DNA of 64,000 nt, from assembly GCF_900177425.1 (NCBI RefSeq), contig NZ_LT840184.1, positions 4,194,263 through 4,258,262 of the forward strand, read 5' to 3'. The notes under the pieces were generated by a model. The model saw only the letters and a program-made list of their open reading frames with translations, made no database searches and was not told the origin of the DNA. Numbering within the stretch: the stretch's first letter is position 1; every line of letters begins with the position of its first letter. Made by a program: the position numbers and the translations under genes. Shown in pieces: positions 25,649 through 34,016 of the stretch. Source of the DNA: Paenibacillus uliginis N3/975. GTDB lineage: Bacteria; Bacillota; Bacilli; Paenibacillales; Paenibacillaceae.

Positions 25649-26689
25649 TTAAAGAACTTTTGCGACGTACCAGCCATCAACGTTAACTGGAACGCAGATC
25701 GGACGGGACAGCAATTGCAGTTTACGACTTGGCGGTTCAACTTCGCTTAATACTTGTGGGTAGATTTCAGCTTGAGCAAACACAAAATCACCGTTCTCGT
25801 TAGCGACCAGGTTCGCACCGTACAAGAATTCGAACGGTTGACCGTCAGGAAGCAAAGCAAGAGTTCCTTCTGGGATGTAACTCACTTCATCGCCAGCTTC
25901 ATCTGTGTAAGAGTTGGTGTAAGACCAGATTTCCAAGTTAGCTTGGCGCAGGTAACCGTGAAAGATTACACCTTCCGGCAAGATGCGTTGATTCAGATCG
26001 CCCACGTCCAAAGTTTCCTTTTTGGCTTCGATCAGTTTTTGCACTGTTGGATGGTTTACGATAGTTCGAGCAACCTTTCCGGTTGTGAGTACACGACGCA
26101 TTGTCCGACCGCTCTTGTCCATTACCTCTTGAACCTTATCAGTCAGATATTCTATGACATCGGTGTCAGGATTGGAAAACAAGTCTGTGCCGGACAAGAC
26201 CTCTTTGTTCGTAAAACCCCAATCGAGAACTTGACTTACACCCTCACCAATCTGCTCGGTTTTACCCGTGAACATGATTTCGGAGAGTTGCTGCACTTTA
26301 CGACGATCGATAGTGTCTGTAAGCTCTGACAGGTCCTTGACAATCAATTCCTGATAACGTTGTTCTGGAGATTTAGGATTCAGCAGTGTTTCACCTGCCT
26401 GTTTCACTTTCAGATCGTGACGAGTAATCACGCGCATTGGTTTCACCAGCGCAGGCTTATACGTTTTGGAAGTGAACCCAGTACGCAATACAACCTTACC
26501 TGGAAGCAATTCATTTACGTACGGAGCCAAAGGGCGATGACCCTTTTTGGTTTGAATTTCAATTTCATCTGTCGTGAAAGTCTCTCCTTCACTCGCGAAC
26601 GTATTAGTCAAGTAATACGAATCTTTCGGGAATGCTTCAACAACCTGTACAAGTGTTGGAATTTCTAAAATTTCGTGGTAAGATGCCAT
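25649..26689 (-). CDS. major capsid protein (lambda gpE family)
   Basis: 346 aa: PTLVQVVEAFPKDSYYLTNTF start, RPLAPYVN and VMDKSGRTMRRVLTTGKVA fit the lambda gpE-type capsid. It follows the decoration protein and the protease/scaffold gene, the lambda order C-Nu3-D-E. Confidence 0.92.
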   Translation of the reverse strand: MASYHEILEIPTLVQVVEAFPKDSYYLTNTFASEGETFTTDEIEIQTKKGHRPLAPYVNELLPGKVVLRTGFTSKTYKPALVKPMRVITRHDLKVKQAGETLLNPKSPEQRYQELIVKDLSELTDTIDRRKVQQLSEIMFTGKTEQIGEGVSQVLDWGFTNKEVLSGTDLFSNPDTDVIEYLTDKVQEVMDKSGRTMRRVLTTGKVARTIVNHPTVQKLIEAKKETLDVGDLNQRILPEGVIFHGYLRQANLEIWSYTNSYTDEAGDEVSYIPEGTLALLPDGQPFEFLYGANLVANENGDFVFAQAEIYPQVLSEVEPPSRKLQLLSRPICVPVNVDGWYVAKVL

Positions 26690-26705
26690 GTTTTTATATC
26701 CTCCC

Positions 26706-27098
26706 TTATTTAACTACTCGTTTAGTGATCAGGCCGACGTTACGCATTGCAACCTCATGTTGGGCCACTTTATCAGTACCACCAAATTTGAGTGCATCAC
26801 GGTTGAATTCACCGTCGAGGTAAGCAGCAGCACGAGCCTCACCCGTGGTGGCATCAACAATGGTATCCGCGAGAATGCAGTACGGGTTTTCGGAACCGTC
26901 TGTGTTCGCTGAATTTACCGGAACCACGATCGGCGTGCCAGCGTATAGGTCGCTTTCAGGCAGTTGGCTCACACGTCCCAATACAGTGCCACGCGTCACT
27001 ACCCCGGCCCCGGACTTGATGATAATCGCCGTCATTCTCTCCGGCTGAACGCCTCCTGCAAACAATTCGTCAAACGATGGACTTGTATACTCCGCCAT
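26706..27098 (-). CDS. head decoration protein (lambda gpD-like)
   Basis: 130 aa: GVVTRGTVLGRVS and CILADTIVDATTGEARAAAYLDGEFNRD-like core (split here: AAAYLDGEFNRDAL) match gpD, the trimeric capsid stabiliser. Its start overlaps the protease stop by 1 nt. Confidence 0.88.
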   Translation of the reverse strand: MAEYTSPSFDELFAGGVQPERMTAIIIKSGAGVVTRGTVLGRVSQLPESDLYAGTPIVVPVNSANTDGSENPYCILADTIVDATTGEARAAAYLDGEFNRDALKFGGTDKVAQHEVAMRNVGLITKRVVK

Positions 27099-27478
27099 TA
27101 TTTACGGCCTCCATTCTTTTTGATGTTTTGGGCCATAGCAACCATATTGGCTACTGCATCGCCCTTTTTTTCTTCTTTGGCTGTCTCAGGTGTTTTGGCT
27201 TCGAGTGTCGCCACGTCGTCAACGCCGCTTTCCTTCGCATCCAATGCGCGGTTTGTAGCCTCTTGGCCGTTGCGCTTCATCGAAGCTTCCATTACCTTCA
27301 CCGCAACGTCCTGTACAGTTTCCCCGTTGGTGATAGCCTCGTTAATAAACGCAGCTGCACCCGGTGCTGTCGCATATGCTTGCAAAGCTGCAATGCGTGA
27401 ACGCTCGGCTGTTTGTGCCTCATTCTCGATCTGATCAACCAGCTCAGGGTGTTTTTCCTTCAATTCATTGATGTCCAT
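27098..27478 (-). CDS. nested scaffold protein from an internal start (Nu3-like)
   Basis: Inside the protease gene an in-frame ATG at 27478 has a strong ribosome site AAGGAGGAA (27488-27496), 9 nt upstream. Translation gives 126 aa starting MDINELKEKHPELVDQ, equal to the protease C-terminus. Lambda makes Nu3 scaffold from C in just this way. Known for lambda; here inferred from the internal site. Confidence 0.75.
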   Translation of the reverse strand: MDINELKEKHPELVDQIENEAQTAERSRIAALQAYATAPGAAAFINEAITNGETVQDVAVKVMEASMKRNGQEATNRALDAKESGVDDVATLEAKTPETAKEEKKGDAVANMVAMAQNIKKNGGRK

Positions 27479-28180
27479 TGTTTTTGGTTCCTCCTTGTTT
27501 TTAATAGGTTTTGGTGCTGGCGGGACAGCGGCAACAGCTTTAGCCGTTTGTTTGTGATCGCTATACTGATTACGCATCTTTTCGATGACTTCCGGCGGGA
27601 GCACATGCCCCGCGGCAGCGTTATTAGTTACTGCAACCTTTTCGGTGAACATGATTTCGTCAGCGAATCCCAATTCAACAGCCTGCTGAGCGTTCAACCA
27701 GGTTGCTTTGTTCATCATGGCGAGAAGCTCGTCGCGATCCATACCCGTTTTAAGCATGTAAGCGTTGGCGATGGCTTCGTCAGTGTTTTTCAACATTTCT
27801 GACACACCATCCATGGAATTCTTGTCCCCCCATGCAATCGTGGACGAGTTGTGAATCATGATCTGGGCTGTTGGAGACATCAGAACCCTGGTTCCTCCCA
27901 TTGCAATTACTGAAGCAGAAGAGCCAGCCAAGGCAGTAATCTTGCTCGTTACATCAACGGAGTGATGTTCGGCGTAAGATTTAAGCATAGTGTAGATTTC
28001 CGAACCTGAATCAACCAATCCTCCGCCAGAATTGATAAGCAATTCAACTTCATCCCCGTTTGCCTCGTCCAAAAAGTCCGAAACAACTCCGGGGCTAATC
28101 GTTGGAATGTCAAACCAATCGTAAATCCATTTTTCATCATCAGAGATAACAGGTCCGTTAAGCTTGAGTTTCTTAGACAT
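27098..28180 (-). CDS. head maturation protease (ClpP-like) with C-terminal scaffold
   Basis: 360 aa. Residues 1-190 are ClpP-like: NSGGGLVDSGSEIYTML, TALAGSSASVIAMGG with the probable nucleophile Ser90, and MIHNSS with His110. The remaining part is Ala/Lys/Glu-rich and separately expressible from an internal start (see 27,478). It trims the scaffold during head assembly. Stop and start overlap both neighbours by 1 nt. Confidence 0.9.
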   Translation of the reverse strand: MSKKLKLNGPVISDDEKWIYDWFDIPTISPGVVSDFLDEANGDEVELLINSGGGLVDSGSEIYTMLKSYAEHHSVDVTSKITALAGSSASVIAMGGTRVLMSPTAQIMIHNSSTIAWGDKNSMDGVSEMLKNTDEAIANAYMLKTGMDRDELLAMMNKATWLNAQQAVELGFADEIMFTEKVAVTNNAAAGHVLPPEVIEKMRNQYSDHKQTAKAVAAVPPAPKPIKNKEEPKTMDINELKEKHPELVDQIENEAQTAERSRIAALQAYATAPGAAAFINEAITNGETVQDVAVKVMEASMKRNGQEATNRALDAKESGVDDVATLEAKTPETAKEEKKGDAVANMVAMAQNIKKNGGRK

Positions 28181-29865
28181 TAGTTTTGTTCACCCCCTTC
28201 CTCGTCATCGTTGTCTTCATCGCCTTCATTCGAAGGTTCGGACGGTGTGACAACCGTCGGAGCAGCTTGCACAAGTCCCAATTTTTTCAGGCGGGTTTGC
28301 TCATAAGCGCGCTGCTGAACATTGTCCTCCCATGATCCACCGTTGATCTCGGCTGTTTCGCGCGTTCCGGTAGAAAGATTGTTGTCCATCCTCATGACGG
28401 CTGCTTGTACCTCTTTGGTTGGGTCAAGCAACCCCTGCGATGGTCCGTGCCATTCGGCCTTTGTGTAGGCAGCAAAAATAGCCGGATCATCAAAGATGCC
28501 GGGTGCGTCAATTCTTCCTTTGGATACTGCCTCCACAAACCATTCTTCATAAATGGGCTGGCAGAACGTTTTTGATAGCCAAGCGCGGCGCATACGATAC
28601 ATTTTCCAAGCTTCCAGCAGTGCGCCGCGAGAAGCTGAATAAGAGCTCGTGAATTGCTTGGTCAAGATCTCATATGGAAGCTCTAAAGCTGCGGCAATCT
28701 GTTTAAGCATGGCACGGACGAAGGCTTCATAGTTCGGATTCGGCCTAGTAGGGTCGGCAAACTTAACATCCTCCCCCGGATCGGTCCGCATGATGGCGCC
28801 TTGTCCGAGCTTTATCTCATCTCCTGTGGCGCCCGGTACATCTTCAGCGCCATCCAAATCTTCATCGTCCATCCCGACACCGTCAAACGGGGTTCCTCCC
28901 TCGTCATCGGCGGGTGTTGTAATAAAGACCGTGTACATGGACGTGATTACTGCGGCGGCAAGCTCGGCATTCGTGTATTGGCTGAGTTGCTTCAGCGATT
29001 CAATGATTGGAGCGATGACCGGAATGCCTCGACGTTGCCCTGGCCTTTCTGCCTCGAACAAGTGAAGTACGTTCACCCGCCCGGTGCGCTTGCCGTATTT
29101 ATTAACGCGGACCCATTCATTTGACCCGCTCAGACTGTATCCGCCTGCTCCGGGGTGTCGGTTGCTGAAATGATAAGCAACAACCATTCCGTCGGCATCT
29201 ACCTCAACCCCTGACTGGATGCGTTCCCTGTCAATGTTGACTTTATCAGGAGGAGTTGCACATCTGTCCGCCTCGATCAGATTCACTTTCAGGTCATACA
29301 CCGACCAAGGACGTGGTTTACTTGGCATCAGCGCGAATACATCGCCACTCATAAGGGTTGAAATGAAGGCCAGTCCTTGTAGTTCATAAAAGTCGTTGAG
29401 TCCGGCAGCGTCGCACTTGGTTGTATCTGCCCACAGAGCCCATTCTCTCTGAATGGAGCTACGAAGCGTTTCTGCGTGTTCTTTTGTCAACCCTAGGTAA
29501 CTGGCATCAAAAGCCGGATTCAGCCGTAAGCCGGTACCCACAATATTGGTCCGCAGACCTTTGTGAGCTGCGGCGACGATATCCGAACCCATATGCAGAT
29601 CCCGTGCCCTCTCGCGAAGCTTTGGAACGTTCTGGTGAATGTCCGTGTCAGCATCTCCGACAGGGGTTTTCCAGAACAGCATGGACGACTTAGTTGTGCT
29701 GGCTCCATGCTTGCCATATCCTCGCCCGTTGCTTCCAACTCCACCGATTAAGCTATTGGTGACCTTGCGTACAGCTTGTTGTCTCACGACCTCCGTCCTG
29801 GCCTGCTCGCGCTTAGCAGCAATTCCAGGAGCGAATATGTTTAGCGCCTTATCAATGATGTTCAT
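28180..29865 (-). CDS. portal protein (lambda gpB family)
   Basis: 561 aa: ARDLHMGSDIVAAAHKGLRTNIVGTG-type start, then GDVFALMPSKPR and an EADRC segment, RRGIPVIAPIIESLKQL and EILTKQFTSSYSASRGALLEAW are lambda-portal motifs. The dodecamer forms the DNA channel. The C-terminus ends in a very acidic tail (EGDEDNDDEEGGE). Confidence 0.92.
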   Translation of the reverse strand: MNIIDKALNIFAPGIAAKREQARTEVVRQQAVRKVTNSLIGGVGSNGRGYGKHGASTTKSSMLFWKTPVGDADTDIHQNVPKLRERARDLHMGSDIVAAAHKGLRTNIVGTGLRLNPAFDASYLGLTKEHAETLRSSIQREWALWADTTKCDAAGLNDFYELQGLAFISTLMSGDVFALMPSKPRPWSVYDLKVNLIEADRCATPPDKVNIDRERIQSGVEVDADGMVVAYHFSNRHPGAGGYSLSGSNEWVRVNKYGKRTGRVNVLHLFEAERPGQRRGIPVIAPIIESLKQLSQYTNAELAAAVITSMYTVFITTPADDEGGTPFDGVGMDDEDLDGAEDVPGATGDEIKLGQGAIMRTDPGEDVKFADPTRPNPNYEAFVRAMLKQIAAALELPYEILTKQFTSSYSASRGALLEAWKMYRMRRAWLSKTFCQPIYEEWFVEAVSKGRIDAPGIFDDPAIFAAYTKAEWHGPSQGLLDPTKEVQAAVMRMDNNLSTGTRETAEINGGSWEDNVQQRAYEQTRLKKLGLVQAAPTVVTPSEPSNEGDEDNDDEEGGEQN

Positions 29866-30092
29866 CGGTCAACAGGGTAAATCCCCGACGTTCTGGAACG
29901 ACGTTTGCCACCATTCTCATACGCATCGATGATCCGACCATACTTTCGTTTCATCATTTGGATTTCTTCCATGGTTGTTCTCGTTAACGCTCTCCCCGCA
30001 ATGGAATATGACGCCCCGGTGGAACGTGCATCCTCTGCATCACTCCACATCTTGTATTTCGCCTTAGCTTCTTCGTAGGATATTCTTGGCAT
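29862..30092 (-). CDS. gpW/DUF6148-like head-tail joining protein
   Basis: 76 aa: AKYKMWSDAEDARSTGASYSI and TTMEEIQMMKRKYGRI are typical of the short helical protein between terminase and portal. ATGA overlap with the portal start. Confidence 0.8.
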   Translation of the reverse strand: MPRISYEEAKAKYKMWSDAEDARSTGASYSIAGRALTRTTMEEIQMMKRKYGRIIDAYENGGKRRSRTSGIYPVDR

Positions 30093-30120
30093 TTTCCCTT
30101 TCTCACCTCCTTCCAGTGGG

Positions 30121-31980
30121 CTATATGCTGCTGGCTACGTTCTTTTTCTTTGATCTTTTGGGGCGCTTTGCCCCGGTGGCCACACCTCCTGGTTCAGGCA
30201 AAGGCAGGTCGAAATTGGGATTTATCATCTCAATCGCTGCCCGGTTGTAAACCGCCAGGTCAAGAGCCTCGTTTCGAGCTCTTGTCTGTACCCAAGCCAT
30301 GTATGGCTTGCCCTCTTTATACCGGGTGACAAGCTGCTCTGCCGTGAGTTGCTGGAAATATTCTTCGTCGTACACGAATGGGTCTGGATTGTCCGGGTGC
30401 GGCAGTGGGAACCGGCATGATCCCGGCTTGCCTGGCTCCAGGCTAAGCGAAGAAAATATAATCGACTTCCCCTCAGAAACCCCGACACGAACGACAGTCG
30501 CTTTCGGGACGTTGTTCGTGCTTATACCGTTAAGGAGCGGAGTCTCCTGTCCGTCTCCCTTCTCTTCCCCCTTGAGGGCGTAGATGTTCCGCGCTTGTCG
30601 GGGCTTGCAAAACTTATAAACTTTCAGCGTGAAGTGACCCCCGGAGTCAATCAGGGTTCTAACCGGCCGGAACGTGCGACCAGCTGCATCCTTCCAGGTC
30701 CGTGAAAGGAATTCATCCAACTCCTGCCATGGTTGCTGCTGATTGAGGTCCCCAACGATAACATGGCGCTGTATCCTCCAACTGGAATATCCTTTGCCCC
30801 AGCCGACTACATCGATTTCGAAGCGTGTATCTTGGGTATCTACCGCAGCTGTGATGTACCGAACACCTTCGGGAACCCTAGCTTGGTACATTTCGCGGCG
30901 ATTCATCAGGATTTCGTGCTCAAGTTTCTGGCCCTCTTCCTCCCAAAGCTCAGCGAGGACCGTATTTATGAATACTTTAATGGCCTGTTTACCCTTTTTG
31001 TTGGCTGCTATCCACTCTTTTACAGCCATTTTCCAAGTGTAATTTATGGTCGCAGCTAAAGCAGAGAGGTGAAATCCGCGAGTTGTAGCGTGCTTTTTGC
31101 TTGCAATCCACTTCGTTCTATTTGCATAATCCCGTTTCCACTCATGTTCCTCATGCATCGCCCCACATTCCTCGCAAGCGTGCGTCACTTCGGTACACTG
31201 GCTCGTCTCTTCGTCGTAGGTATACTTGATCCGGTTCCATTGAAGCGTTTGGAGATGGTCGCAGCTTGGACACATGAAGTGAAGCTTCTCTTGTGTGCTG
31301 TCCTCGTATAGCTTTTCAATCTCGGATTTCCCTTTGATCGTCGGGGTCGAAACGAAGACCATCCGACGGTTGTAAAAAGTGGTTGTCCTCTTGATCGCAA
31401 GGTCCAATGGTGAACCCTCATTACCAGCAGAAATCGCAAAACGATCGATCTCGTCCGCAAGCAGGATGCGGATCGGCTTAGAAGCCAGTGATGCCGGAGC
31501 GTTCGAACCAGCGATGTTGATCCGCCCACCTTTAAAGCTCTTATAATAAATCGTATCTCGGCTGTTCCTGCTTTTACTTTTGCCAAACAGCTTGGCGAGT
31601 TGCGGTGAATCTCGATACAGTGGGCCCAAGCGGTCATTGGAGAAGTCTTTTGCGACGCCTAGGTCTGGTTGAACCATCATGATTGGAGACGGGTCGTGTC
31701 CGGTGTAATATCCGATCACATTAAGCTGGAAAGCCGTCTTCCCGAGCTGAGAACCAGCCATCATTACAATGGTGTCAATGTTCGGGTCGGTTGTAGCATC
31801 CATAATCGTTCGCATATACGGTACCCGGTCAGTTCTCCACGGTCCTTTTTCGGCCGAATCCTCGGCAGAGAGCACCCGGTTTTCCTCAGCCCATTCTGTA
31901 ACGGTAATCGGATCGGGAGGCGCGACCAAACCGACGACCTGTTTTATAAGCCCGAGTGTTCGTCGTTTGCTGGGTTTCAC
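30121..31980 (-). CDS. terminase large subunit (lambda GpA family)
   Basis: 619 aa. ATPase: MAGSQLGKTAFQLNV (Walker A-like), LLADEIDRF (Walker B), VFVSTPTIKGKSEIEKLYE. Zinc-like CPSCDHLQ...CEECG pair near residue 240. Nuclease half: TAAVDTQDTRFEIDVVGWG and LIDSGGHFT. The GpA family cuts at cos sites, so cohesive-end packaging is expected. Coupled by ATGA to the small subunit. Confidence 0.94.
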   Translation of the reverse strand: MKPSKRRTLGLIKQVVGLVAPPDPITVTEWAEENRVLSAEDSAEKGPWRTDRVPYMRTIMDATTDPNIDTIVMMAGSQLGKTAFQLNVIGYYTGHDPSPIMMVQPDLGVAKDFSNDRLGPLYRDSPQLAKLFGKSKSRNSRDTIYYKSFKGGRINIAGSNAPASLASKPIRILLADEIDRFAISAGNEGSPLDLAIKRTTTFYNRRMVFVSTPTIKGKSEIEKLYEDSTQEKLHFMCPSCDHLQTLQWNRIKYTYDEETSQCTEVTHACEECGAMHEEHEWKRDYANRTKWIASKKHATTRGFHLSALAATINYTWKMAVKEWIAANKKGKQAIKVFINTVLAELWEEEGQKLEHEILMNRREMYQARVPEGVRYITAAVDTQDTRFEIDVVGWGKGYSSWRIQRHVIVGDLNQQQPWQELDEFLSRTWKDAAGRTFRPVRTLIDSGGHFTLKVYKFCKPRQARNIYALKGEEKGDGQETPLLNGISTNNVPKATVVRVGVSEGKSIIFSSLSLEPGKPGSCRFPLPHPDNPDPFVYDEEYFQQLTAEQLVTRYKEGKPYMAWVQTRARNEALDLAVYNRAAIEMINPNFDLPLPEPGGVATGAKRPKRSKKKNVASSI

Positions 31981-32486
31981 AGCCCATCACCACCGGGACT
32001 TCCATCATCCTGTTTAAGGGGGTCATATTTCGATAGTCCAATCAATGCATCCGTGAACCTATCTTCCAATAGCAACCGAATTTCTTTCGCATCTGTCATA
32101 TATGCCAGATCCGTGGACAGGTTTGGAGCCAAGACCATGATTGCACCCCGGAAGTTCACAACCAACTCACCCCATGCTTCCAAGACATCTTCGGTCGTGT
32201 GCAGATTCTTCCGTTTCTCCTCCAACTCAAGCAAAGCAATTTCTTTTTTTATCTGCTCGTGCTGAGCTTTCTCATCGTTGTAACTGACCTTCCCCTCCTC
32301 AGCAACACCCGTAATATGCTTGATGTAAGCCTGTACTGATTCAGCGAGGTTGTACTTTCCACGCGATACCTGAGTGAGTACTCCATCGCGCGTCAATTGA
32401 CTAATCCATTGCTTGGTTTTGCCCACAATTGCGGCTAATTCACTTGTTCCAACGATGCCTTCCGGCTTCTTTTCTCCTTTCCTCAA
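31977..32486 (-). CDS. terminase small subunit (Nu1-like)
   Basis: 169 aa: an N-terminal winged-HTH (GTSELAAIVGKTKQWISQLT then GVLTQVSRGKYNLAESVQAY) as in Nu1, and a C-terminal coiled coil (EQIKKEIALLELEEKRKNL) that contacts GpA. It binds next to cos. First gene of the leftward late operon. Confidence 0.9.
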   Translation of the reverse strand: MRKGEKKPEGIVGTSELAAIVGKTKQWISQLTRDGVLTQVSRGKYNLAESVQAYIKHITGVAEEGKVSYNDEKAQHEQIKKEIALLELEEKRKNLHTTEDVLEAWGELVVNFRGAIMVLAPNLSTDLAYMTDAKEIRLLLEDRFTDALIGLSKYDPLKQDDGSPGGDGL

Positions 32487-32790
32487 TTTCGTTCCCCCAC
32501 TTTCCTTTTTGTATCTATATTTTGATGGTGTTCTCAGACCGATTTTAAGGCGGTTTTTAACGGTGTATTATTAGAAGCGATATTTCTACTATTGAAGCAT
32601 AAAGAGCCCTCGGCGGGGCTCTCATTAGGCGAAAAGTACATATAAAGGGAAAGTGATTTTAAAAATTAAAATCTAGCGATATTTCGGGGTCGTCCGCACC
32701 CGCACTCATTCTGAACCCCCAGAGGGACCCGTGACCAAAAATTCGGCCCATTTCAGCCCGATTTTATATGTCTACATTTATTCATCTCTA
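32487..32790 (-). other. non-coding gap upstream of terminase: hairpin and candidate cos
   Basis: No gene is supported. A hairpin AGAGCCC-TCGGC-GGGGCTCT lies at 32603-32622. At about 32681-32705 the minus strand reads GGTGCGGACGACCCCGAAA, similar to the GGGCGGCGACCTCGCGGG core of lambda cos, about 200 nt ahead of the small terminase start as in lambda. The cos call is an inference from this resemblance and location. Confidence 0.4.
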
Positions 32791-32955
32791 TCACACAGCG
32801 CCTGTATGACCTCTTCTAATCGATCTGATGACGTGTATTGGATTAAGGGTGCTGAGTAAGGTTGGATCCTCTGTACGTCCCACCGCACTACTCTTCTGTA
32901 TAACCACCTCTTCGTTATGTTCCGGCTCACGAAGTACATTTCTATAGCTGTTCAT
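32791..32955 (-). CDS. small phage protein, 54 aa
   Basis: ATG 32955 follows GATGAGGGTG. Sequence starts MNSYRNVLREPEHNEEVVIQ; no family recognised. Downstream member of a three-gene group ending before the terminase region. Confidence 0.45.
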   Translation of the reverse strand: MNSYRNVLREPEHNEEVVIQKSSAVGRTEDPTLLSTLNPIHVIRSIRRGHTGAV

Positions 32956-32966
32956 GTTATTCACCC

Positions 32967-33215
32967 TCATCCGTTGCATTTACATCTTCTCTTCTCAGCA
33001 TTCGTTGTCCCTCGGCTAGTAGGCTTGTAATCAGCTGGTACTCCATAACGGTGTGATTGAGCTTCCTTGTAGATCTCTGGCATTGCAGCAGTTAATAGAC
33101 TCTTTGCCGTATCCTCATCAAATTCCTCAATGAGATTCATATAGATACACTTTGCCCTATAAGCTACAGCCTGGTCTGAATACAGCATCTTGTGACTGGC
33201 TATATCCTTATCCAT
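32967..33215 (-). CDS. small helical phage protein, 82 aa
   Basis: ATG 33215 follows AAAGGGTG. Helical middle (AVAYRAKCIYMNLIEEFDED, then LLTAAMPEIYKEAQ) and a basic Cys-containing end (KRRCKCNG). Unknown function; its upstream end overlaps the preceding gene's stop region. Confidence 0.55.
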   Translation of the reverse strand: MDKDIASHKMLYSDQAVAYRAKCIYMNLIEEFDEDTAKSLLTAAMPEIYKEAQSHRYGVPADYKPTSRGTTNAEKRRCKCNG

Positions 33216-33220
33216 TACAT

Positions 33221-33514
33221 TCACCCTTTCTTTACCCCAAATGATTCAAGGGTCTCTAACCAACATCCACATTGACAGCCGAAGGTGTGCGCCTCAGATT
33301 CATATCGAGCAGGCGGTTGTACTATTACCGGCTTACTGTATGGCCTATTTGCATATTGGCGTCTGCCTTCCTGGTACTCAATCTCATTCAACAGGATTTT
33401 CAGTTTCCGTTTCAATCGTATACGTTGGATAAATCCTTTCCGCTGAGTCTGAATTTCATGGTGGATATTGAGTGCCTCTATTTTAAGATCACGGATTCTC
33501 GTCACAAACCTCAT
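33221..33514 (-). CDS. small basic phage protein, 97 aa
   Basis: ATG 33514 follows GGGGAAAGG. N-terminal coiled coil (IRDLKIEALNIHHEIQ), very basic centre (RIRLKRKLK), and a GCQCGCW cysteine cluster near the end that may bind metal. No family recognised. Confidence 0.55.
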   Translation of the reverse strand: MRFVTRIRDLKIEALNIHHEIQTQRKGFIQRIRLKRKLKILLNEIEYQEGRRQYANRPYSKPVIVQPPARYESEAHTFGCQCGCWLETLESFGVKKG

Positions 33515-33525
33515 CCTTTCCCCAA

Positions 33526-33554
33526 TAAAAAAACACCCCATATTTTGAGGTGTT
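33526..33554 (-). terminator. Rho-independent terminator
   Basis: On the minus strand AACACC...GGTGTT is followed by TTTTTTATT; it separates upstream leftward transcripts from the small-gene group. Confidence 0.7.
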
Positions 33555-33664
33555 CTGTTGAGGTGAAACATTGTTCATCGCTATTCTATTTAGAGCACTA
33601 AAGTTACATAGCGCGTGTTTAAGATCAAGAGCTGGGTCATTGAAGAACATGACCCAATGAAAGA

Positions 33665-33860
33665 AAAAAGGGGCTCATAGCCGCCCCTCTGCCTAGCGGC
33701 ATTCACCCGTCCTAGTACCGAAACTGAAAAGACGTTTCGGCACGCGCCGTTTTTAATGATCTCTTTTAAATATCGTTGAAGACGAATTGCAAACGTACCG
33801 CTACGCTCCGTCCTTAAAAGCATTGTACTTAGTTACTAGAGAGATAAGAAGGACAAGACC
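33665..33860 (-). ncRNA. structured gap downstream of the spike gene, possible ncRNA
   Basis: No convincing gene between 33,572 and 34,016. On the minus strand there is a stem CCGAAAC-GTCTTTTCA-GTTTCGG (33718-33740), then a G/C-rich stretch, then GGGGC...GCCCC followed by TTTTTT (33664-33688), which is a good terminator. A 77-codon frame across it (33823-33590) lacks a ribosome site. It may be a folded RNA or just the spike 3' region. Confidence 0.4.
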
Positions 33861-34016
33861 ATTATACTGATGTTCTTAATTGGTCGTCAAAGGTGGTATG
33901 GGGTCAAATTCGCCCGTTTTCCACATGTTACCTCGTAAAAAGTTACACAATTCATTGTTATTCGCCCTTTTTCTTTAAAGTTAAGCATGTATCCTGCAGC
34001 AGCAATGCATCTTCTT

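Noticed and set aside
33590..33823. 77-codon minus-strand frame
   Set aside because: No ribosome site, poor protein-like composition, and it runs across two hairpins including a terminator.
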